NCBI GenBank assembly: GCA_016716085.1
Contig: JADJWY010000024.1
Location: 60,456-124,455 of the forward strand
Length of the DNA: 64,000 bases
Reading direction: 5' to 3'
From: Hahellaceae bacterium
GTDB lineage: Bacteria > Pseudomonadota > Gammaproteobacteria > Pseudomonadales > Oleiphilaceae
A program made the position numbers and the translations under genes. This document shows, one piece after another, positions 18,196 through 25,893 of this stretch (position 1 is its first letter; each line of letters begins with the position of its first letter). A model generated the notes under the pieces. That model saw nothing but the letters and a program-made list of their open reading frames with translations. It was not told where the DNA came from and did no database searches.

Positions 18196-19356
18196 TTAGC
18201 TTTTACGTTTGCCGGGCAGTGTGCCCATCAGTTTACAGATAATGCCCAGCATGATTTCATCTGCGCCCCCGCCAATCGACACCAGGCGTACATCGCGGTA
18301 AGCGCGGGAAACAGGGTTGTCCCACATGAAGCCCATACCCCCCCAATATTGCAGGCAGCCATCGGTTACCTCACGGCCCAGACGACCGGCCTTGAGTTTG
18401 GCCATTGATGCCAATTTGGTGACGTCTTTGCCTGCAACATACAGTTCGCAGGCCTGATAGGTCAGGGCGCGCAGGGCTTCGATCTCGGTCTGCAGTTCAG
18501 CCAGCCGGAAGTGGATCACCTGATTGTCGATCAAGGGCTGACCAAAGGTTTTGCGCTCGCGGCAGTAGGCAATGGTTTTTTCCACGCAGCCTTCCAATGC
18601 TTTCAGGGTATTGGCGGCACCCCATAGACGTTCTTCCTGGAACTGCAGCATTTGCAGCATGAAACCGGTCCCTTCCGCGCCAATGCGATTGCGTTGGGGC
18701 ACACGGACGTCATCAAAAAACACTTGCGCGGTTTCCGACGAGCGCATCCCCAGTTTGTCCAGATGGGGGCTCAGGCTGATACCGGGTGAATTCATCGGAA
18801 CCACAATCAAGGATTTATTCTGATGTGGCTTTCCTTCCGAGGTATTGGCCAGCAGGCAGATGAAATCCGCCTTGGGCGAGTTGGTGATCCACATCTTCGA
18901 GCCGTTGATGATGTAGTCATCGCCCTCCTTGCGTGCCGTGGTTTTCAGGCCTGCCACATCGGAGCCCGCCGTGGTTTCGCTAACCCCGATGCAGCCGATC
19001 ATCTCACCGCGGATCGCCGGGGCCAAAAACTCTTCTTTCAGCTGTTCCGAGCCAAAGCGCGCAATTGCCGGCGTACACATATCCGTTTGCACGCCCACTG
19101 ACAAGGGCACGCCCCCGGCGTGGCAGGTACCCAGTTCTTCGGCAGCGACCAGGTTGTAGGAGTAGTCCAGACCCATGCCGCCGTATTTTTCGGGCTTATG
19201 AATGCCGAGGATGCCGAGATCACCCATTTTCTTGAAAATTTCACGGATCGGGTATTCGCCCGCCTTTTCCCATTCTTCGACATGCGGATTGATTTCGTTA
19301 TCGACGAAGTTCTTGACCGTACGGCGGATTTCGTTGTGTTCCTGGGTGAAGATCAT
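18196..19356 (-). CDS. atuD: citronellyl-CoA dehydrogenase AtuD
   Basis: FAD acyl-CoA dehydrogenase expected to turn citronellyl-CoA into geranyl-CoA. The 386 residues carry GVSETTAGSDVAGLKTTA, KMWITNSPKADFICLLANT, and a C-terminal QYWGGMGFMWDNPVSRAYRD followed by SIGGGADEIML, with the glutamate in the catalytic-base position. It differs clearly from the dehydrogenase at 5889. It lies between atuC (42 bp) and atuE in the operon. Confidence 0.9.
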   Translation of the reverse strand: MIFTQEHNEIRRTVKNFVDNEINPHVEEWEKAGEYPIREIFKKMGDLGILGIHKPEKYGGMGLDYSYNLVAAEELGTCHAGGVPLSVGVQTDMCTPAIARFGSEQLKEEFLAPAIRGEMIGCIGVSETTAGSDVAGLKTTARKEGDDYIINGSKMWITNSPKADFICLLANTSEGKPHQNKSLIVVPMNSPGISLSPHLDKLGMRSSETAQVFFDDVRVPQRNRIGAEGTGFMLQMLQFQEERLWGAANTLKALEGCVEKTIAYCRERKTFGQPLIDNQVIHFRLAELQTEIEALRALTYQACELYVAGKDVTKLASMAKLKAGRLGREVTDGCLQYWGGMGFMWDNPVSRAYRDVRLVSIGGGADEIMLGIICKLMGTLPGKRKS

Positions 19357-19398
19357 AGTGATCGCCTCTATATGTGGATTTTATTTTGGGTTATCGGG

Positions 19399-21015
19399 CT
19401 AGAATCGTGCCACGCCGAAACTGATCGGCCGTAGACGGCGCTGCTCAGCCTCGTCACAAATATCGAGTACGTAAGCGAGCACTTTACGGGTATCTCGCGG
19501 GTCAATCAGGCCGTCATCCCACAGACGGGCGGTCCCGTAAAGGGCAGTCGACCCCTTGTCGAGTTTTTCGGCCGTTGCCTTTTCCAGTGCGTCCAGCATT
19601 TTGGGATCAGGTGTCATTCCCATCCTGGCCTGTTTTTCTTCCGTGACAATGCGCAGGACTTTGCCGGCCTGAGCGCCTCCCATGACCGCCGTACGGGAGT
19701 TCGGCCAGGCAAAAATAAATCGCGGATCCAGCCCTCGACCGCACATGGCGTAGTTACCGGCCCCATACGAACCGCCAACTACGATCGTAATCCGCGGCAC
19801 CCTGGCGTTTGCCACCGCCTGAATCATTTTGGAGCCGTGCTTGATGATGCCGTTCTGCTCCGAATCCGTGCCGACCATGAAGCCAGTCGTGTTATGAAAG
19901 AACAGGATGGCGATGTTGTTCTGTTCGCAGAACTGGATGAACTGTGAGGCTTTGGTTGCACCTTTGGGGGTGATAGGGCCGTTGTTCCCGATGATGCCGC
20001 AGCTGTGGCCGTGGATGTGGATAAACCCGCACACAGTCTGACTGTCGTAATCGGGCTTGTAATCCAGGTAGCGGGAGTCGTCCGCGATTCGCACCATGAT
20101 GTCCCTGACATCATAGGGTTTACGTGCATCTTTGGGCACGACGCCCAACAACTCTTCAGCGTTGTAGGCAGGCTCTGACCAGCTGCGCTTGGGGGACGCA
20201 TGACCTTGCAGATTCCAGGGCAACTGGCTAAAAACCTCACGGGCCAGACGAATCCCGTCGGCGTCATTCTCCGCCAGGAACTCCCCGGTGCCCGCGACCT
20301 CGGCATGCATGGTAGCACCGCCCAATTCCTCGTCGGTGGCAATTTCCCCAGTGGCGGCCTTGAGCAGTGGCGGGCCTGCAAGAAACATTTTGGACTGGCC
20401 TTTGACCAGTATGGTGCAGTCGGAGAGACCCGGCTGATAGGCGCCACCGGCAGTCGCGTTGCCGTGTACCACCGTTACCTGTGGAATACCCGCTGCCGAC
20501 ATGCGTGCCTGATTGGCAAACCCGCGTGCACCTTGCACGAAAATATCAGTGGCATAGTTCAGGTTCGCACCGCCGGACTCGGCCAGCGTGATAACGGGCA
20601 GCTTGTTCTCCATGGCGATCTGCTGGATGCGCAGGGTTTTGTCCAGCCCGGCAGGGGAGATGGTTCCCCCCTTGATGGCACTGTTACTCACCACGACCAG
20701 GCAGCGAATACCCTCTACGAAGCCAATCCCGGCGATCACGCCGCCACCGGCCATCGAGCCATCCTTATCGTCATGCATCTTATAGCCGGCCAGAGAGCAC
20801 AATTCCAGAAAGGGCGTGCCGCGATCCAGCAGACGATTGAGGCGGTCGCGCGGTAACAGTTTGCCCCGTTTTTCAAATTTCTCGCGCGACTCCAGCGCTT
20901 TTTCGAGGACTTTGCGCTCAACACTGCGAAAGGACTCGATCGCCTCCAGCATGGCCGCCCGGTTGACAGCAAAATCCTCGGACAGAGGATCGAGGGTGGA
21001 TGAAAACACAGACAT
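19399..21015 (-). CDS. atuC: geranyl-CoA carboxylase beta (carboxyltransferase) subunit AtuC
   Basis: Transfers carboxyl from biotin on AtuF to the gamma-methyl of geranyl-CoA. At 538 residues it has the size of acyl-CoA carboxyltransferases. Motifs include LAESGGANLNY, ATAGGAYQPGLSD, FLAGPPLLKAATGE and GGSYGAGNYAMCGRG. In the acyl pocket region it reads ARGFANQARMSAAGIPQ where methylcrotonyl enzymes, as I recall them, have RIFFNQANMS, so two bulky residues are replaced by Gly and Ala. That fits a larger substrate but needs an alignment. Confidence 0.9.
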   Translation of the reverse strand: MSVFSSTLDPLSEDFAVNRAAMLEAIESFRSVERKVLEKALESREKFEKRGKLLPRDRLNRLLDRGTPFLELCSLAGYKMHDDKDGSMAGGGVIAGIGFVEGIRCLVVVSNSAIKGGTISPAGLDKTLRIQQIAMENKLPVITLAESGGANLNYATDIFVQGARGFANQARMSAAGIPQVTVVHGNATAGGAYQPGLSDCTILVKGQSKMFLAGPPLLKAATGEIATDEELGGATMHAEVAGTGEFLAENDADGIRLAREVFSQLPWNLQGHASPKRSWSEPAYNAEELLGVVPKDARKPYDVRDIMVRIADDSRYLDYKPDYDSQTVCGFIHIHGHSCGIIGNNGPITPKGATKASQFIQFCEQNNIAILFFHNTTGFMVGTDSEQNGIIKHGSKMIQAVANARVPRITIVVGGSYGAGNYAMCGRGLDPRFIFAWPNSRTAVMGGAQAGKVLRIVTEEKQARMGMTPDPKMLDALEKATAEKLDKGSTALYGTARLWDDGLIDPRDTRKVLAYVLDICDEAEQRRLRPISFGVARF

Positions 21016-21041
21016 GGGATGTGACTCCTTGATTCGAATGA

Positions 21042-21914
21042 TCAGTTATCCAGATCCTGCAAGACCTTGGGCAGGGTGGCACGATGAAAACCGTTGTATT
21101 CGGGAACATTTTTGGCGTTGGGCAGGGGCCAGACGCGACCACCCAAAGGGGCCGCACCGTCGATGCGGACGGTTTCGCCGGAAATAAAACTGGCACCGGG
21201 GCTTAACAAAAAGCAGATGACGCTGGACACTTCCGCTTCGTTACCCATGCGTTTCAGAGGCACTGAATCCCGCAGTTTGCGGATCATCGGCTTCATGCTG
21301 GCGTCATAGTTATCCATCCCGCTGGAGGCGATATAGCCGGGTGCCACCGCATTCACGCGCACGCCGGCAGGTGCCCACTCAACCGCGGCGGTCTTGGTGA
21401 AGTTGTCCATCCCGGCGCGGGCAGCGCCGGAATGACCCATGCCCGGCATCCCGCCCCACATATCGGCGATGATGTTGACGATGTTGCCGCCGTGCTTGGA
21501 TAGACTCTGAGTATAGACTTCACGCGCCATCAGGAACCCGCCGACCAAGTTGGTTCGCATGACGGTCTCAAAGCCCTTTTGATTGATGGCAGATAGCGGG
21601 GCAGGGTATTGGCCGCCGGCATTGTTGACCAGTCCGTGAATACGGCCGCGGGCCGCGACAATGGCTTTTACGGTTTCCTTGACCCGGTCCTCTTCGCGGA
21701 TATCGCAGCTGTAGGCGCTGGCCTGCCCCCCATCTTCGATGATTTCGGCCACCACCTGATCGAGCTTGTCCTGCTTACGACCGATCAGGACGACATGCGC
21801 GCCGAGTGAGGCCAGCTCGTGAGCCGTGCAGCGGCCGATGCCACTGCCACCCCCTGTGACGATAAGCGTTTGATCCTTGAACACATCCTTGTTGAAGATA
21901 GAGTGATATGACAT
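21042..21914 (-). CDS. atuB: short-chain dehydrogenase AtuB (2,4-dienoyl-CoA reductase type)
   Basis: A 290-residue SDR with the nucleotide motif TGGGSGIG (20-27) and NNAGG (97-101). The usual Tyr-x-x-x-Lys is not present: the site reads HSGAARAG (161-168), so Ser162 and Arg166 take the Tyr and Lys places. Dienoyl-CoA and peroxisomal trans-enoyl-CoA reductases show the same change, so it probably acts on an unsaturated acyl-CoA rather than on an alcohol. The reaction in terpene catabolism is not known. It lies 15 bp after atuA. Confidence 0.88.
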   Translation of the reverse strand: MSYHSIFNKDVFKDQTLIVTGGGSGIGRCTAHELASLGAHVVLIGRKQDKLDQVVAEIIEDGGQASAYSCDIREEDRVKETVKAIVAARGRIHGLVNNAGGQYPAPLSAINQKGFETVMRTNLVGGFLMAREVYTQSLSKHGGNIVNIIADMWGGMPGMGHSGAARAGMDNFTKTAAVEWAPAGVRVNAVAPGYIASSGMDNYDASMKPMIRKLRDSVPLKRMGNEAEVSSVICFLLSPGASFISGETVRIDGAAPLGGRVWPLPNAKNVPEYNGFHRATLPKVLQDLDN

Positions 21915-21929
21915 GGCACGATCCTGTGT

Positions 21930-23729
21930 TTAGCGTGAAAGTGATTGGGCCAAAGAAACCGGAACCGGTACCGGAAACTCAAGCAACTGCTGGGCATAGG
22001 CTTTCCCTTGCGGGTCAATCCGCAAACTGGCCACCCCACCTCCGCCCAGACTGTTGGTGAGCAGGAAGTTCATCGCGTGTAATCCCGGCAGGAACCAGCG
22101 TTGGACCTGCCCATCCTCCGCAAGCGTGTGCCCCATAAATGCGTGCACGGCGTTCTCGGTAAGGGCGGCGCTGAGATAGGGGAGATAGTCTGGGTTGCGG
22201 GCAATTACCCCGATGTTGGCGTGGTTGCCTTTATCACCGGAGCGCGCCCAGGCTAAACGAATCAGGGGAACCGAAACCATGTCCGTTGCGGGTACCTCGG
22301 CCGGGGGTGTTTGCGGTGCAATGGCTGTGCCGTCGAAGGGGGCATGGGCCGGGATTGCCACCGGCGTCCGTTCGCCACCGATATCAACCGTCACGGCAAT
22401 ATCCTGTTTCGGCACCAGGCAGGAGAAAAGACGAATCTTGGGCCAGACGGTGGGGCGTCCACCGACGATGCCGGTGAGACCGGGTGTCATACCGGTCCCG
22501 GCCTGGGCAATCTCGCGTGAGAACAGCACCAGCGCCTCTTTCTTGGGATGTGCGCAGGCCAGTTTGACCACCACTTCGCGACAGTCAGGGGTGCGGGCCT
22601 GTGGACCGTAGGTACATTCGGTGCCCAGCAATTCGACATGGGTTTCCGAATAGGGGGGGAGGCCCTGCTGCTCAAACAGGCGTGAGGTTTTGCGCAGGAT
22701 GGCATCGGCCACCGTCTGCGCCTTGCGGGCCGCCTGGATGCCAGCCAGCAAAAAGGTCACCGTGCACTTGAATCCATCCGGATAGGTGGCCGACACCTTA
22801 TAATCGGTTGTTGGCGGGTGGCCCTTGGCGCCGCACACCCGCACTTGATCGGCACCGCAGGCGCTCAGTTCGACAGCGGTAAAGTCACACACCACATCAG
22901 GCAAAAAATAGGCGCGAGGATCGCCAATTTCATAGACCAACTGCTCGGCAACGGTCGCACAGCTGACCAGTCCTCCTGTGCCTTCGGGCTTGCTGACCAC
23001 AAATGTCCCATCTTCGCTAACCTCGACAATAGGAAAGCCCATGTTGTCGAAACCCTGAACGCTCTCCCAATCCGTGAAATTGCCCCCGGTACACTGGGCG
23101 CCGCATTCGATGATATGTCCCGCAAGGCTGCCCTGTGCCAGTCGATCATAGTCGGTCCAGGCCCAGCCGAAGTGGTGAACAAGGGGCGCAAGTACCAGTG
23201 CACTGTCCACGATTCGCCCCGTTATTACGATATCGGCACCGTGTTCCAGTGCTGCGACAATGCCGGGGGCACCCAGATAGGCATTCATGCTGACACACAT
23301 GGCTGGAAGGGGCGCGCCCGTGTTCATCTCTGTGATACCGGCCTTGGCATATTGGCTGCGCTTCATCAGGATGTCGTCACCCAGCACAACGGCTATCTTG
23401 AGTTCGATACCCGCCGATGTGGCCGCTTCCTGAAGTGCATCCCGGCAGGCCAGTGGGTTGACGCCCCCGGCATTACTGATGACACGTACACCCTGGCGTT
23501 TGATTTCAGGTAACAGGGGGGCCATGACATATTTGACGAAGTCTGTGGCATAGCCGTCTTTTGGGTCTTTCATCTTCTGGCCCGCCATGATCGACATGGT
23601 GATTTCGGCCAGGTAATCGAACACCAGATAGTCGAGTCGGCCGTGTTCGACCAGTTGGGCGGCAGCCGTGTTGGTGTCGCCCCAGAAAGCGGCGGCGCAA
23701 CCGATGCGGAGGTTCTTTTTCGCGGTCAT
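21930..23729 (-). CDS. atuA: acyclic terpene utilisation protein AtuA (DUF1446)
   Basis: First gene of the atu operon. The 599-residue AtuA/DUF1446 protein is needed for growth on citronellol in Pseudomonas but has no assigned reaction. Visible segments are RIGCAAAFWGDTNTAAAQL at the start, NAGGVNPLACRDAL, and a second region near residue 500 with LAWARSGDKGNHANIGV. The latter is the short AtuA-like domain, fused here to the main domain as in Pseudomonas. There is no signal peptide, so it is cytoplasmic. Its start is 125 bp from divergent atuR. Confidence 0.92.
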   Translation of the reverse strand: MTAKKNLRIGCAAAFWGDTNTAAAQLVEHGRLDYLVFDYLAEITMSIMAGQKMKDPKDGYATDFVKYVMAPLLPEIKRQGVRVISNAGGVNPLACRDALQEAATSAGIELKIAVVLGDDILMKRSQYAKAGITEMNTGAPLPAMCVSMNAYLGAPGIVAALEHGADIVITGRIVDSALVLAPLVHHFGWAWTDYDRLAQGSLAGHIIECGAQCTGGNFTDWESVQGFDNMGFPIVEVSEDGTFVVSKPEGTGGLVSCATVAEQLVYEIGDPRAYFLPDVVCDFTAVELSACGADQVRVCGAKGHPPTTDYKVSATYPDGFKCTVTFLLAGIQAARKAQTVADAILRKTSRLFEQQGLPPYSETHVELLGTECTYGPQARTPDCREVVVKLACAHPKKEALVLFSREIAQAGTGMTPGLTGIVGGRPTVWPKIRLFSCLVPKQDIAVTVDIGGERTPVAIPAHAPFDGTAIAPQTPPAEVPATDMVSVPLIRLAWARSGDKGNHANIGVIARNPDYLPYLSAALTENAVHAFMGHTLAEDGQVQRWFLPGLHAMNFLLTNSLGGGGVASLRIDPQGKAYAQQLLEFPVPVPVSLAQSLSR

Positions 23730-23771
23730 GGTCTACTCTCTGAATGTCCCGTTCTGGATAGTGTGCAGATT

Positions 23772-23789
23772 ACCAAGCAAGCGCTTGGT
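23772..23789. promoter_or_regulatory. candidate AtuR operator, perfect inverted repeat
   Basis: Arms ACCAAGC and GCTTGGT are perfect complements around AAGC, and a 10-base full palindrome CAAGCGCTTG lies inside (23778-23787). It sits in the gap between divergent atuA and atuR and touches the -35-like hexamer of atuR. TetR repressors usually bind such sites and repress both directions. Binding by AtuR is inferred. Confidence 0.65.
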
Positions 23790-23817
23790 TTGTAAAGTTT
23801 CCATTTTCAGATAAAAT
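23790..23817 (+). promoter_or_regulatory. possible sigma-70 promoter of atuR
   Basis: TTGTAA (23790-23795) and TAAAAT (23812-23817) are spaced by 16 bases, about 38 bp before the atuR ATG. The inverted repeat ends at its first base, which fits autorepression. Confidence 0.45.
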
Positions 23818-23854
23818 ACGGGAAAATTGCCCAAGGCTCTCAGGCAGGACAGGA

Positions 23855-24463
23855 ATGAACTCACTCGCTCAAATGATTCAGGATGGAAAAATCACCGATC
23901 CGGGCAGCGCACGCGGAAAATTACTGGGCTGTGCGGCATATCTGTTCAAGGTCAAGGGCTATGAACGCACAACCGTTCGGGATCTGGCTTCCGCCGTCGG
24001 TATCCAAAGTGGCAGTATTTTTCATCACTTTAAAAGCAAGGAAGAGATTCTCTTTGCGGTGATGGAAGAAACCATTCAATTTATTACCGCCAAAATGGAA
24101 GAAGCTCTGGCTGGGGCCACCTCGCCGCGCGAGCGTTTGCTTATCCTGATCCGCTGTGAACTGGAGTCGATACTGGGGGGAACGGGCGATGCCATGACCG
24201 TGCTGGTTTATGAATGGCGCAGTCTGTCAGAACCCAATCAAAAGAAGATTCTCAAACTGCGGGATCGCTACGAAGGTCTTTGGATGTCGGCACTTAGAGG
24301 GGCCAGTGATGCCGGACTCACCGTGGGGGATCCGTTTATACTGCGCCGATTTCTGACAGGGGCATTGAGTTGGACAATCACTTGGTTCAGACCGGATGGC
24401 TCGGTTACACTGGATGAATTGGCGGAACAGGCACTATTATTAGCAATTAAGGGCCAGAGTTAG
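23855..24463 (+). CDS. atuR: TetR-family repressor AtuR
   Basis: A 202-residue regulator with an N-terminal helix-turn-helix (about residues 27-68: TTVRDLASAVGIQSGSIFHHF) and a helical ligand domain. It is divergent from atuA exactly as atuR is in Pseudomonas aeruginosa, where it represses the atu genes until terpene acyl-CoA intermediates appear. An inverted repeat in the shared gap is the likely site. The start ATG at 23855 follows an AGGACAGGA sequence that acts as ribosome site. Confidence 0.88.
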   Translation: MNSLAQMIQDGKITDPGSARGKLLGCAAYLFKVKGYERTTVRDLASAVGIQSGSIFHHFKSKEEILFAVMEETIQFITAKMEEALAGATSPRERLLILIRCELESILGGTGDAMTVLVYEWRSLSEPNQKKILKLRDRYEGLWMSALRGASDAGLTVGDPFILRRFLTGALSWTITWFRPDGSVTLDELAEQALLLAIKGQS

Positions 24464-24549
24464 GAGAGGGAAATCCATTACACGCGGAAGTTGGCTCTCA
24501 GGCGCATCGTCAAAAAAATAAAATCTAAAAAAGTCGAGGTACCCGAGCG

Positions 24550-25431
24550 GTGAGCAAACACAACCGTCCCGTCAGTTCAAGCACCCCCGTGATTTTGCTG
24601 CACGGTCTCTTCATGACCCATTCCTTCTGGGCCCCTGATAATTACCGTCCACTCAGCGAGCACTTTCCGGTTCATGCAATCAGTTTGCCCGGACATTTTC
24701 CGTCGCCGCCCCTGAGTCCGGGCGAGTCACTAAGTAAAGAGGCCGTGCTTGCCTGCCTGGATGCGCAACTGGATGCCTTGGTCGGTGAAACTCCGATTGT
24801 GCTGATTGGACACTCCACCGGCGGGATGCTGGCACTGTTTTACGCCAGTCAGCGTCCGCACCGGGTGTGTCGTGTGATTTCAGTTGGGGGAACAGAAAAT
24901 GGTGCGGAGGAGGATCCGACCTACCGCTTCCTGCAATATGTAACCGCCCATTGGGGGAAGTTGGGTAACGCCATGCTACCCCCAACCTTGTGGTTGACCT
25001 CCGCAACGGCCTGGTTACACCGGCATTTCATGCGTGAGGCGATGGCGCACCCGGATGAAATGCTGAAAAAGCCTGAAGTACGAGGAATCATTGACCGCTA
25101 TTTACCCGATTTGCACCGCCTTGATCGGGCCTCCATGACGCAAATGCTGAGGGATCTGCAGTTCTTTGACGCGTCTGAAGAGCTTCAACAGATGCAAGTG
25201 CCTACGTTGATCATCTGTGGCGACAAGGATTGTTATGTCACCCGCGACCGCACCTACCGGCTGGGTGACCTGATTCCCCATTCCCAGGTTCACATCTTTG
25301 CAGATTGTGGTCACATGTGTATGTGGGAAAAGCCAGAGATGTTTTATGGCCTTATTCTCAAATTTCTGGGTGTTCAAGCGGCAAAGGGTCACAGCCGTTC
25401 CAGTCGTGGCAAGGAAAAGCTGACGAGCTAG
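24550..25431 (+). CDS. alpha/beta hydrolase next to atuR
   Basis: A 293-residue serine hydrolase. Motifs are VILLHGLFMTHSFW (oxyanion region), the elbow GHSTGG, an acid in IICGDKDCYV and the histidine in DCGHMCMWEKPE. There is no signal peptide. I keep the GTG start at 24550 because the next ATG (24613) would remove the LHGLF loop. It is 86 bp after atuR on the same strand and could be co-regulated, for instance to cleave terpene esters, but no sequence feature fixes the substrate. Confidence 0.85.
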   Translation: MSKHNRPVSSSTPVILLHGLFMTHSFWAPDNYRPLSEHFPVHAISLPGHFPSPPLSPGESLSKEAVLACLDAQLDALVGETPIVLIGHSTGGMLALFYASQRPHRVCRVISVGGTENGAEEDPTYRFLQYVTAHWGKLGNAMLPPTLWLTSATAWLHRHFMREAMAHPDEMLKKPEVRGIIDRYLPDLHRLDRASMTQMLRDLQFFDASEELQQMQVPTLIICGDKDCYVTRDRTYRLGDLIPHSQVHIFADCGHMCMWEKPEMFYGLILKFLGVQAAKGHSRSSRGKEKLTS

Positions 25432-25503
25432 GCGGCACTCGATAAATTCCGGATAGCGTCTAGACTGTTAGGTTGAAGTCTCCTTCGAACCTAGCGGAGT
25501 CGT

Positions 25504-25893
25504 ATGATGGAATTGCGAAAAATCGTTTATGTGGAAGATGAGCCGGATATCCAGGTGATTGCCAAGCTGGCATTGGAGACACTGGGTGGGTTTGAAGTGA
25601 CGATCTGCAGCTCCGGCCCGGAGGCGCTGAAGGCCATTCCGAGCCTGAAACCCGATATGGTCCTGCTCGACGTAATGATGCCGCAAATGGATGGCCCCAC
25701 CACCTTGCAGGAAATTCGTAAAATCGAATCCTGTGCGCGCATTCCTGTGGCATTCATGACGGCTAAGGTGCAATCGGCCGAAATCAGCGAATTTCTTGAA
25801 ATCGGCGCCATTGGCGTGATTTCCAAACCCTTTGATCCAATGACACTCGCCCAGCAGGTCAGAGATCTTTGGGAGGCCAAGGTTAATGGCTAA
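25504..25893 (+). CDS. single-domain response regulator (CheY-like)
   Basis: A 129-residue receiver domain with no output. The acidic pair Glu11/Asp12, phospho-acceptor Asp56 in MVLLDVMMP, a Thr in FMTAK and the Lys in ISKPF are all present, so it should be phosphorylated. No histidine kinase is nearby. It overlaps the next gene by 8 bases and is the first of three co-transcribed genes. It probably passes phosphate to, or takes it from, the Hpt domain encoded next. Confidence 0.92.
   Translation: MMELRKIVYVEDEPDIQVIAKLALETLGGFEVTICSSGPEALKAIPSLKPDMVLLDVMMPQMDGPTTLQEIRKIESCARIPVAFMTAKVQSAEISEFLEIGAIGVISKPFDPMTLAQQVRDLWEAKVNG

Noticed and set aside
24530..24556. A GAGGTACCCGAGCGG sequence that looks like the start of a serine or leucine tRNA
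   Set aside because: No acceptor-stem partner or anticodon arm follows; the hydrolase gene begins here.
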